The position numbers and the translations under genes are program-made. Shown here in pieces: positions 1-7,375 of a DNA stretch of 61,901 nt (positions within the stretch are counted from its first letter, which is position 1; every line of letters starts with the position of its first letter). The notes under the pieces were generated by a model that ran no database searches, was not told the origin of the DNA, and saw nothing but the letters and a program-made list of their open reading frames with translations. Origin of the DNA: Candidatus Agathobaculum intestinipullorum (GTDB taxonomy: Bacteria > Bacillota > Clostridia > Oscillospirales > Butyricicoccaceae); NCBI GenBank assembly GCA_019117485.1, contig DWZQ01000043.1:1-61901 (forward strand), in the 5' to 3' direction.

Positions 1-38
1 GGGTATTCGTAATAAATTGCAAGGGAAAGTATAATAGT

Positions 39-66
39 AGGGCGGGAGAAATCCCGCCCTGTTTTT
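39..66 (+). terminator. Rho-independent terminator of an upstream gene
   Basis: A 9-bp perfect stem (39-47 with 52-60) closed by a GAAA tetraloop is followed by GTTTTT. It probably ends transcription of a plus-strand gene lying before the window. Confidence 0.85.
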
Positions 67-105
67 ATGTTGTGGTTGACATGGTGATAAAATGAGGAGT
101 TATAG

Positions 106-792
106 ATGTATAAACATCAGATGCCATATAACCGTGGCTGCTACACGATTGACATTCGCTTTTTCTACCGTATCGAATGTGAGGTAAGCTGTGTGGTCGG
201 TCGTCCGCGCATTATCGACGGCCTTGCGGTATTTGACAAGCGCGTCGTGCTGTTCGGCGGCGAGGGCGGCGCACGCATTTTCTCGTCCCGCTATATCGAG
301 GACGGCATGGACGTCCAGCTTGCACCCGACAGCAATAAGCCGACCGCAGTTGTCGAGGTTGTTGACCCGATCGTGCTCGACGCGCGCGTTGTTGCGCCCG
401 AGACTTCGTGCAACTGCTGCTGCTGCGCGCTGCACGAGGTACCGCGCTCGATCTGCTCGTGCTTCGGTGGCGATAATCTGGTGCTGGATAACGACGGCTA
501 TCAGCTGTTCGTTACGCTGGGCCAGTTCTCGATCATCCGCCTCGAACGTGATATTCAGCTGCTGATGCCGGCATACGACATTTGCCTGCCGCGCCGAGAC
601 TGCTCGGGCAGTGGCGTCGGTGGTGAGCAGGATCCCTGCGAGATCTTTGCAAACTTTGAGTTCCCGATCGAGGAATTCTTCCCGCCCAAGCCGGAGTGCT
701 CTGATAATCTGTGCGGCGCACTGAGCGGTGGCTCGAATGGCGGCTGTGGCTGTGGCAATTCCAATGGCTGCGGCTGCAAATCCTGCGGCTGA
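106..792 (+). CDS. Conserved Cys-rich protein, possibly spore-associated
   Basis: A 228-residue protein with no signal peptide or membrane segment. ATG 106 follows GAGGAG at 94-99. The N-terminal ~110 residues look like a beta-rich domain. Around residue 105 there is a CNCCCC cluster, then a second conserved block (FSIIRLERD near residue 145), and a Gly/Cys-rich C-terminus (GCGCGNSNGCGCKSCG). I recall similar Cys-clustered proteins in Clostridia without an assigned function. The Cys clusters suggest disulfide cross-linking or metal binding, as in spore-coat proteins, but that is inference. It is a single gene between two terminators. No convincing SigA promoter fits between the upstream terminator and the start, so an alternative sigma factor is possible. 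Confidence 0.8.
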   Translation: MYKHQMPYNRGCYTIDIRFFYRIECEVSCVVGRPRIIDGLAVFDKRVVLFGGEGGARIFSSRYIEDGMDVQLAPDSNKPTAVVEVVDPIVLDARVVAPETSCNCCCCALHEVPRSICSCFGGDNLVLDNDGYQLFVTLGQFSIIRLERDIQLLMPAYDICLPRRDCSGSGVGGEQDPCEIFANFEFPIEEFFPPKPECSDNLCGALSGGSNGGCGCGNSNGCGCKSCG

Positions 793-830
793 ATACGGAT
801 CGCATAGGTTGCCAGCGAAAAACAGAAGAA

Positions 831-858
831 GAAAGGCGCAGCGTAAGCTGCGCCTTTC
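831..858. terminator. Bidirectional terminator between convergent genes
   Basis: A perfect 12-bp stem (831-842 with 847-858) with a GTAA loop. It has an A-rich left flank and a T-rich right flank, so it can serve both the Cys-rich gene (+) and tex (-). Confidence 0.8.
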
Positions 859-879
859 TATTTGTCTTATATCGCTATA

Positions 880-3027
880 TTATAACTTCATCGTTAAGGA
901 AATACGGTGCGTTTTGGGGTCGGCCGACAGAACAGCTACGTCTACCACGTCACCAACCGTCACAACTTCGGACGGATGCTTGACATAGCGGTTGCAAAGC
1001 TGCGAAATATGCACCAGACCGTCCTGATGCACACCGATATCGACGAATGCGCCGAAGTCTGCAACGTTGCGCACCGTGCCTTTGAGCTTCATGCCGGGCT
1101 TGAGGTCGGCAATATCCAGCACGTCCGAGCGCAGGAGCGGGGGCGGCAGTTCGTCGCGTGGGTCACGGCCGGGCTTTTGCAATTCGGCGATGATATCAGT
1201 CAGCGTAGGTACGCCGACTCCACAGCGTGCGGCAGCATCCGTCAGACCGAGCTGCTTTGCGCGGGCAGACAGTTCGCCGATCTTGCCTTGTGCTGCGTCT
1301 GCAACGGTGTAACCGCACAGCATCAGCAGGGTCTCGGCGGCCTTGTACGCTTCGGGATGTACGCCTGTGCGGTCGAGCAGGTTTTTGCCATCCGGTACGC
1401 GAAGGAAACCCGCACATTGCTCAAATGCCTTGGGTCCAAGACCTTTGACCTTTTTCAGCTGTGCACGGCTATCAAATCGGCCGTTTTCCTCGCGCCACTG
1501 GGCAATGTTTTTGGAAACCGTTTGGCTGATGCCTGCGACACGGCGCAGCAGGGCAGGGGAGGCGGTATTCAAATCCACGCCAACCGCGTTGACGCAGTCT
1601 TCCACGACGCCGTCCAGAGTATCGCTCAGGCGTGCCTGCGGCATGTCGTGCTGGTACTGGCCGACGCCGATGGATTTGGGGTCGATTTTGACCAGCTCGG
1701 CAAGTGGGTCCTGAAGCCGGCGCGCGATGGATACCGCAGAGCGCAGGTTTACGTCAAAGTCCGGAAATTCTTCCGCCCCAAGCGGCGAGGCGGAATAGAC
1801 CGAAGCGCCAGCCTCGGATACGACCATATAGTCGATGCCGCCGCCGTAGTCGCGGATGAAGTCGGCAATAAAAATCTCGCTTTCCTTGGAGGCTGTGCCG
1901 TTGCCGATGGCAATGCAGGTGACTTTATGCTTGTCGCATAGGCGACGCAGTGTGCGTTTGGCATCCTCGGTTTTTTTGAGCGGCGGGGTGGGGTAGATCA
2001 CCGCAGTGTCCAGCACCTTGCCGGTCTCATCCACAACGGCCAGCTTGCAGCCATTGCGGTAGCCGGGGTCAAAGCCGAGCGTGACACGACCGCGCACGGG
2101 CGGTTGCAGCAGCAGTGGCCGCAGATTGAGCGCAAACGTATGAATGGCCTGTTCGCTGGCCGCGTCAGTCAGTTCGCTGCGGAGTTCACGCTCAAGCGAG
2201 GGGAATAGCAGACGTTTCCAGCTATCTGCGCAGGTTTCGCGCAAAAAAGCGGCGTAGGGGTTCTTGGGGTGCACTGCGGCGCGGGTGACGGTGGCGAGTG
2301 CTTCGGTCTCGTCGCACTCGAGCGTGACCTTGAGCTTGTCCTCCTTTTCACCGCGGTTGATGGCGAGCACGCGGTGGCTTTGCAGTTTGCGCACCGGCTC
2401 GGAAAAGTCGTGGTACATGGTGTAGACGGTGTCGTTTTCGTCACAGCCCGCCGTGCGGATGACGCCTGTGCGGTGCAGCAGCGTTCGCAAACGTCCGCGC
2501 AGCGCCGCATCGTCCGACAGATCTTCCGCGATGATGTCGCTTGCGCCTGCAAGCGCGTCCTGCGCGGTTTCCACGCCTTTTTCGGCGTTGATATATGGCT
2601 GCGCCAGTTCCTCTGGCGCAGGGGAAGGGCCGCGCGCGGACAGCAGCGCTTCGGCCAGCGGTTCCAGCCCTTTTTCGCGTGCGACCGACGCGCGGGTGCG
2701 CCGTTTGGGACGGTAAGGACGGTACAGGTCGTCAAGCGCGGCAAGCGTCTGCGCGGACGCGATGGCAGATGCCAATTCGTCCGTCAACTTGCCCTGCGCT
2801 TCGATCGTGCTGCGGATCTCCTCGCGACGGGCGTCCAAATTGCGCAGATAGGCCAGCCGGTCAGCCAGCTGACGGATGGTCTGGTCGTCCATTGAGCCGT
2901 GCAGCTCTTTGCGATAGCGCGCGATGAAGGGGACGGTGTTGCCGTCGTCAAGCAATTTCACGATGTTTTCTACATATTCCTGCTTTTGCCCGATTTCGCG
3001 GGCGAGGACTTCTACAATGCTTTCCAT
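880..3027 (-). CDS. tex: Tex-family RNA-binding transcription accessory protein
   Basis: A 715-residue cytoplasmic protein with the full Tex architecture. It has an N-terminal helical domain, a YqgF/RNase H-like domain starting near GRVTLGFDPGYRNG (about residue 315), a helix-hairpin-helix region (LNTASPALLRRVAGIS; KKVKGLGPKAFEQC) and a C-terminal S1 RNA-binding domain (KGTVRNVADFGAFVDIG, about residue 645 on). The ATG at 3027 is preceded by AGGAGCG on the minus strand. Tex proteins bind RNA and are linked to transcription and translation fidelity and stress tolerance. The gene stands alone between terminators, with normal length and no missing domain. Confidence 0.95.
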   Translation of the reverse strand: MESIVEVLAREIGQKQEYVENIVKLLDDGNTVPFIARYRKELHGSMDDQTIRQLADRLAYLRNLDARREEIRSTIEAQGKLTDELASAIASAQTLAALDDLYRPYRPKRRTRASVAREKGLEPLAEALLSARGPSPAPEELAQPYINAEKGVETAQDALAGASDIIAEDLSDDAALRGRLRTLLHRTGVIRTAGCDENDTVYTMYHDFSEPVRKLQSHRVLAINRGEKEDKLKVTLECDETEALATVTRAAVHPKNPYAAFLRETCADSWKRLLFPSLERELRSELTDAASEQAIHTFALNLRPLLLQPPVRGRVTLGFDPGYRNGCKLAVVDETGKVLDTAVIYPTPPLKKTEDAKRTLRRLCDKHKVTCIAIGNGTASKESEIFIADFIRDYGGGIDYMVVSEAGASVYSASPLGAEEFPDFDVNLRSAVSIARRLQDPLAELVKIDPKSIGVGQYQHDMPQARLSDTLDGVVEDCVNAVGVDLNTASPALLRRVAGISQTVSKNIAQWREENGRFDSRAQLKKVKGLGPKAFEQCAGFLRVPDGKNLLDRTGVHPEAYKAAETLLMLCGYTVADAAQGKIGELSARAKQLGLTDAAARCGVGVPTLTDIIAELQKPGRDPRDELPPPLLRSDVLDIADLKPGMKLKGTVRNVADFGAFVDIGVHQDGLVHISQLCNRYVKHPSEVVTVGDVVDVAVLSADPKTHRISLTMKL

Positions 3028-3083
3028 GGGATCGCTCCTTTTTCTGGCTGGATTCTATTGTATCATAGATTGGTGGGAGAGAA

Positions 3084-3115
3084 AACAAAAATCCCGCGCA
3101 AAAAAGGCGCGGGAT
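3084..3115 (-). terminator. Terminator of azlCD
   Basis: On the minus strand a 9-bp GC-rich stem (3107-3115 with 3091-3099) around an A/T loop is followed by TTTTGTTTTC, just after the azlD stop. Confidence 0.85.
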
Positions 3116-3118
3116 AGG

Positions 3119-3448
3119 TCAGATAAAGATATTTTGCACGAGGTACATGTACAGCACGGTGCCCGCGCCGATTGACAGCAGGTTGTTCCGCTTCCAGATG
3201 TGCAGCACAGCAGTTACTGCGATGCAAAGCAGCTCAGGCGCGCCGTGCGGCGCAGCCAGCCAGTTGACATTTTTCACACAGTATACAACCAGCAGCGCGA
3301 TTACTGCGGGTGGCAGCGCTTCGCCCAGATAGCGCACGATGGGCGGGATGGGCTTTTTGCCGTTGAATAACAGGAAGGGGGCAACGCGGGTTGCAAAGGT
3401 GCATACCGCGGCGACCAAGATCATAGCGACAGCTCTTTGTGTGGTCAT
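3119..3448 (-). CDS. azlD: AzlD-type branched-chain amino acid transporter subunit
   Basis: A small (109 aa) very hydrophobic protein with about four membrane segments, typical of AzlD. It is the partner of AzlC in branched-chain amino-acid (and analogue) export. A longer in-frame extension to 3610 exists, but it lies inside azlC. ATG 3448 follows AAAGGAGGCGG and overlaps the azlC stop (TAATG), the usual arrangement for translational coupling, so I take that start. Confidence 0.9.
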   Translation of the reverse strand: MTTQRAVAMILVAAVCTFATRVAPFLLFNGKKPIPPIVRYLGEALPPAVIALLVVYCVKNVNWLAAPHGAPELLCIAVTAVLHIWKRNNLLSIGAGTVLYMYLVQNIFI

Positions 3449-4134
3449 TACGCCGCCTCCTTTGCCAGACGGCCGCGCAACGCGACCAGCATCACGCAGA
3501 TGGCCAGCATCGCGGGCAGGATGAAGTTGTCCGGCCCGAGTATCGCCAGCGATACCGCTGCAGCACCTAAGCCGAGGAAAGCAGGCACATGCTGTTTTGT
3601 GCTCAGCCATTGCTCGATAAAAATGACCGTGAATAGTGACGTCATGGCAAAGTCGATACCGGTCGAATCAAACGGCAGCATGCCGCCGAGGATTGCACCG
3701 ATCACCGATCCGCCAATCCAGTAGCTGTGGTCGAGTACGGCAATCCAGAGACGCATGGCGTTCGGGTCGACGCCGTCCGGCGTGCGCAGCGAACATAGCA
3801 GTGAATAGGTCTCATCCGTCAGCGAAAAGATCATATACCACTTGGCGATGCCCATCTGGTGGAAGGTTTCAAGAAAGGATAGCCCATAAAAAATGTGACG
3901 GCAATTGAGCAGCAGCGTCATAAACGCCACGGTCACAAGTGAAGCGTGCGCCGCGAGCAAGGACACCAACAGGTATTGCCCTGACCCGGCGTAGACGGTA
4001 AGGCTGGTCAGGAACGCCCACGGGGAAGTGTAGCCAATGTCGCGCAACATCACACCGAACGCAATGCCGATGAACAGATAGCCGCAGAGCACCGGAATGG
4101 TTACGACAAAGGCGGGGCGCAGGGCTTTTTTCAT
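3448..4134 (-). CDS. azlC: AzlC-type branched-chain amino acid permease
   Basis: A 228-aa polytopic membrane protein of the AzlC family (YGxSF-like segments such as IFYGLSFLETF, and GSGQYLLVSLLAA). AzlC and AzlD together export branched-chain amino acids or toxic analogues such as azaleucine. The chosen ATG (4134) begins MKKALRPAF after AGGTGATC. An upstream in-frame ATG at 4185 would place the start inside the rpmB terminator hairpin. It lies downstream of rpmB, separated by that terminator, and is followed directly by azlD. Confidence 0.92.
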   Translation of the reverse strand: MKKALRPAFVVTIPVLCGYLFIGIAFGVMLRDIGYTSPWAFLTSLTVYAGSGQYLLVSLLAAHASLVTVAFMTLLLNCRHIFYGLSFLETFHQMGIAKWYMIFSLTDETYSLLCSLRTPDGVDPNAMRLWIAVLDHSYWIGGSVIGAILGGMLPFDSTGIDFAMTSLFTVIFIEQWLSTKQHVPAFLGLGAAAVSLAILGPDNFILPAMLAICVMLVALRGRLAKEAA

Positions 4135-4154
4135 AAGGGGATCACCTACTTCGG

Positions 4155-4197
4155 GAAAAATGGGCAGTAGAAAAGCGCCCTGCAAGCAGAGCGCTTT
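4155..4197 (-). terminator. Terminator downstream of rpmB
   Basis: On the minus strand AAAGCGC/GCGCTTT encloses a second stem CTGC/GCAG, followed by TTTTCTACTGCCCATTTTT. It separates rpmB from azlC. Confidence 0.7.
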
Positions 4198-4225
4198 GAC
4201 AGTTTCAACGGAGCCGCGTCTGCAA

Positions 4226-4414
4226 TCAGATCGCGCGGGTTACCTTGCCGGAGCGGAGGCACCGAGTACACACGTTGATATGGCGGGGAGTACCGTCGAC
4301 CAGAGCCTTGACGCGACGAACGTTCGGCTTCCAGGTACGGTTGGAGCGACGATGAGAGTGGGAAACCTGAATACCAAAGGTCACGCCCTTGCCGCAAATA
4401 TCGCACTTTGCCAT
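4226..4414 (-). CDS. rpmB: 50S ribosomal protein L28
   Basis: 62 residues, normal for bacterial L28. Cys4/Cys7 and Cys49/Cys52 form a zinc-binding (C+) version of the protein. ATG 4414 follows AAGGAGGTGC at ideal distance. A longer reading to 4471 would run into the promoter. The C-terminus CTRCLRSGKVTRAI is characteristic. It is transcribed alone from its own SigA promoter and ends at a hairpin before azlC. Confidence 0.97.
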   Translation of the reverse strand: MAKCDICGKGVTFGIQVSHSHRRSNRTWKPNVRRVKALVDGTPRHINVCTRCLRSGKVTRAI

Positions 4415-4456
4415 TTTCCTGCACCTCCTTCTCTTTTGCATTGCATAACGGATATT

Positions 4457-4485
4457 ATAATACCATAACAAAGGGTAAAATGCAA
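4457..4485 (-). promoter_or_regulatory. SigA promoter of rpmB
   Basis: On the minus strand TTGCAT-N17-TATTAT, with a TGG immediately before the -10 (extended -10). Confidence 0.7.
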
Positions 4486-4543
4486 GTTATTTTTTACAAA
4501 AAATCAGCATTTTCAAGTTTTGGCGACGGCATGCCGGAAATCG

Positions 4544-4572
4544 TTGAAAAGCGGGATAAATAGGGGTATAAT
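4544..4572 (+). promoter_or_regulatory. SigA promoter of hprK
   Basis: TTGAAA-N17-TATAAT, about 40 bp before the hprK start. It is back to back with the rpmB promoter. Confidence 0.85.
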
Positions 4573-4614
4573 ACAATCATATTATCGCCTGCCATTGCGG
4601 AAGGGAGTATGTTT

Positions 4615-5547
4615 ATGCAGTTAAAAGAGTTCGGCGTCAGTTTGGGGGAATTGATCCAGGAGTTCAACTTCGAGGTGGTTTATGGCCCGGACGGATTTGA
4701 AAAGACCGAGATCACAAAGGACGACGTCAATCGCCCCGGTTTGCAGCTGGCGGGCTTTTTCGATTATTTTGACCCCAACCGTATTCAGATTATGGGCAAG
4801 GTCGAATCAAGTTATGTAGAGCGCATGGAGCCGGATGCGCGCCGCGCCTGCTTTGACCGGTTGTTCTCCACCGGCATCCCGGTACTGATCATCTCGCGTA
4901 ATATTGATGTGTTTCCGGAGTGCATGGAAGCCGCGCAGAAATATGGTGTGCCGATTGTGCGTACCAACGACTTTACCTCGACCATTATGAGTGCGATCAT
5001 CGCGTCGCTCAAGGTTTACCTTGCCCCGCGTGTCACGCTGCATGGCGTGCTGATTGAAATTTATGGCGAAGGCGTGCTGCTGCTTGGCGATTCGGGTGTT
5101 GGTAAGTCTGAGACGGCCATCGAGCTGGTCAAGCGCGGACACCGCCTGATCGCAGACGACGCGGTTGAGATCAAGCGCGTGTCGGACAAGACGCTGGTCG
5201 GCACCGCGCCTGAGGTAATCCGTCACTTTATCGAGCTGCGCGGCATCGGCATTGTCGATGTGCGCCGTATTTTCGGTGTCGGCGCGATCAAGATGACCGA
5301 AAAGGTCGAGCTTGTTATCAACCTTGAACCGTGGGAGGAAGGCAAGCAGTACGACCGCCTCGGCCTCGACGGCCAGACTACGTCTATTCTGGATATTGCC
5401 GTGCCCAGCATGACAATCCCGGTCAAGCCCGGCCGTAACCTCGCTGTTATCATTGAGGTCGCAGCGATGAATGACCGCCAGAAAAAGATGGGCTTTAACG
5501 CGGCCAAGGAATTACAGGAGCGTATGCTCAAACAGTACGGCAACTAA
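4615..5547 (+). CDS. hprK: HPr kinase/phosphorylase
   Basis: 310 residues, the usual size. It phosphorylates Ser46 of HPr (and Crh), or removes the phosphate, and so sets carbon catabolite repression in Firmicutes. Walker A is GDSGVGKS at residues 158-165. The family signature ELRGIGIVDVRRIFGVGAI lies in the C-terminal half. An ATG six bases upstream (4609) is only 1 nt from the GGGAG ribosome site, whereas ATG 4615 has 7-nt spacing, so I chose 4615. It is followed at 21 nt by a PHP phosphatase and then a glucokinase, a sugar-metabolism context consistent with its role. Confidence 0.96.
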   Translation: MQLKEFGVSLGELIQEFNFEVVYGPDGFEKTEITKDDVNRPGLQLAGFFDYFDPNRIQIMGKVESSYVERMEPDARRACFDRLFSTGIPVLIISRNIDVFPECMEAAQKYGVPIVRTNDFTSTIMSAIIASLKVYLAPRVTLHGVLIEIYGEGVLLLGDSGVGKSETAIELVKRGHRLIADDAVEIKRVSDKTLVGTAPEVIRHFIELRGIGIVDVRRIFGVGAIKMTEKVELVINLEPWEEGKQYDRLGLDGQTTSILDIAVPSMTIPVKPGRNLAVIIEVAAMNDRQKKMGFNAAKELQERMLKQYGN

Positions 5548-5568
5548 AATTCACCAAAGGAGAAACCC

Positions 5569-6288
5569 ATGCAAATCGTAGCAGACCTGCACACACATAC
5601 CGTTGCAAGTACACATGCCTATTCTACTGTGGCTGAAATGGCACGCGGCGCCAAGACCCGCGGCCTGATTGCCATCGCGATTACCGACCATGGCCCGGAT
5701 ATGACAGACGCGCCGCACGAGTGGCATTTTTCCAATCTGGACATCCTGCCGCGCCAGATCGACGGTGTTACCGTGATTCGTGGCATTGAGTTTAACATCC
5801 GGCCGGGAGGGGTTTTGGATCAAATCAGTGAAAAAAGTCTGCGGCCAGTAGAATTTGCGCTCGCTTCATTCCATGAAAACTGTTTTGCGCCGTCGACCAA
5901 AGCCATGCACACCGAGGCGCTGGAGGCAGTGCTGCATGACCCGAGGGTCAATGCACTTGGGCATCCGGGCAACGCACACTATGATTTTGATCAGGAATAC
6001 ATCATTTCCCGCTGCAATGAATTCGGTAAACTGGTTGAAATCAACAGTAATTCGTTCGCGATCCGTCAGGGCAGCAAGGAGAATTGCACTGCCATTGCCC
6101 GGCTGTGCAAGCAATATGAAGTGCCGATCGTAGTCAACAGCGATTCCCATATTGAGAATCGCGTCGGCTATGTGGATAACGCGATGGCGATGTTGGAGGA
6201 AATCGGTTTTCCGGAGGAATTGATCGTCAACAGCAGCCGGGAGCGGCTGGATACATATTTCCGCAGCCGGGGGCTGCAACTATTTTGA
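5569..6288 (+). CDS. PHP-domain metal-dependent phosphatase (YcdX-like)
   Basis: 239 residues forming a single PHP (polymerase and histidinol phosphatase) domain. The expected metal ligands are all visible: H8, H10, H16, D40/H41, E74, H102, H132 and D192/H194. This points to a trinuclear-metal phosphatase of the YcdX type, cytoplasmic, substrate unknown. ATG 5569 follows AAAGGAGAAACCC. It sits between hprK and glucokinase with short gaps, suggesting one operon. Confidence 0.88.
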   Translation: MQIVADLHTHTVASTHAYSTVAEMARGAKTRGLIAIAITDHGPDMTDAPHEWHFSNLDILPRQIDGVTVIRGIEFNIRPGGVLDQISEKSLRPVEFALASFHENCFAPSTKAMHTEALEAVLHDPRVNALGHPGNAHYDFDQEYIISRCNEFGKLVEINSNSFAIRQGSKENCTAIARLCKQYEVPIVVNSDSHIENRVGYVDNAMAMLEEIGFPEELIVNSSRERLDTYFRSRGLQLF

Positions 6289-6312
6289 ATTAACGGAAGG
6301 GAAGGGGAATTT

Positions 6313-7233
6313 ATGCGAATTGGTATTGATCTGGGAGGCACCTCGGTTAAGGCAGCGCTCTGTGAGGAGGACGGCACGCTGCTGGGCAAGCAGAGTACGC
6401 CAACCCGGACAGGGGATGCGCCCGGCCTGTGCGCCGACATGAAGCTGCTGGCGTTGGCGCTGTGCGGCGAGCGTGGCATTACGCCTGACCAGATTACTAG
6501 CATTGGCATTGGCGTGCCCGGTTCGTTCGACAAGGAAACCTGCACGCTCAAATTCGGCACTAACTTGGGTATGAACAACGTCTGCTTTGCAGATGCCTTC
6601 AAGCCGGAGTTTTCCTGCGCGGTGCAGCTGGACAACGATGCCAACTGCGCGGCGCTTGGCGAGGCGACGGCGGGTGCAGCACAGAATGCGCGCAATATGC
6701 TGATGGTCACGCTGGGTACTGGCGTGGGCGGCGGCATTATCATTGACGGCAAGCTGTACACCGGCTGCAACGGCATTGCCGGTGAAATGGGGCATATTGT
6801 CATCCAGCGTGACGGTGAGCCGTGCAACTGCGGTCGCAAGGGCTGCTTGGAGGCGTATGCTTCGGCTGCTGCTTTTGTCAAGTTCGCGGAGCGTGCGCTG
6901 GCCGCAGGGCGTGAGAGTATGCTCAGCAAGCACGCGGGGCATCTGGACGCGAAGATGATCTGCGACGCGGTGGATGCAGGCGATTTGCTTGCGCGAGAAC
7001 TGTTTGACGAGTATTGTGAAAACCTGTCGAGCGGTCTTGCTACATTTATCAATATCTTCCAGCCGGAGAGCATTGTGCTGGGCGGCGGTCTTGCCGGTTA
7101 CGGCGAAAAGCTGCTTGAGCCGGTGCGCCGTCTGACGACGCCGCAGACGTTCCGCAGTGAAAAGTGCAACACCGAAATTGTTTGCGCTTCGCTTGGCAAC
7201 GATGCCGGTTTGATCGGCGCGGCGATGCTTTGA
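6313..7233 (+). CDS. glk: ROK-family glucokinase
   Basis: 306 residues. The N-terminal phosphate-binding motif is DLGGTSVK (residues 6-13). The ROK zinc site is H161 plus C171-N-C173 and C178 (CNCGRKGC). This family phosphorylates glucose (sometimes other hexoses or N-acetylmannosamine) with ATP. Glucokinase is the best guess for a single-domain ROK protein lacking an HTH domain. It is the third gene after hprK, ending at a strong palindrome. Confidence 0.88.
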   Translation: MRIGIDLGGTSVKAALCEEDGTLLGKQSTPTRTGDAPGLCADMKLLALALCGERGITPDQITSIGIGVPGSFDKETCTLKFGTNLGMNNVCFADAFKPEFSCAVQLDNDANCAALGEATAGAAQNARNMLMVTLGTGVGGGIIIDGKLYTGCNGIAGEMGHIVIQRDGEPCNCGRKGCLEAYASAAAFVKFAERALAAGRESMLSKHAGHLDAKMICDAVDAGDLLARELFDEYCENLSSGLATFINIFQPESIVLGGGLAGYGEKLLEPVRRLTTPQTFRSEKCNTEIVCASLGNDAGLIGAAML

Positions 7234-7254
7234 TTAAAAACGGAATACATGGCC

Positions 7255-7282
7255 GGGGCATTTGTAATATTACAAATGCCCC
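7255..7282. terminator. Perfect 28-bp palindrome after glk, probable terminator
   Basis: Two 14-base arms (7255-7268 and 7269-7282) are exact reverse complements with no spacer. As RNA it would form a strong hairpin, but the downstream T-tract is weak (GCTTTGCGG). A symmetric site like this could also be a protein operator for the amidase promoter 20 bp downstream. Confidence 0.55.
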
Positions 7283-7300
7283 GCTTTGCGGCATAAAGCA

Positions 7301-7329
7301 TTGAAATTCGGGCGGTTTCGTGATAAAAT
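7301..7329 (+). promoter_or_regulatory. SigA promoter of the amidase gene
   Basis: TTGAAA-N17-TAAAAT with TGA before the -10, giving a roughly 40-nt leader. Confidence 0.8.
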
Positions 7330-7375
7330 ACGTTGCAAATAGTTACCCCACTCCAAAGAATATGGAGGATTTCCC

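Noticed and set aside
4146-4424. Minus-strand frame overlapping rpmB in another phase
   Set aside because: It is a shadow of L28, whose zinc Cys pattern and ribosome site are clear.
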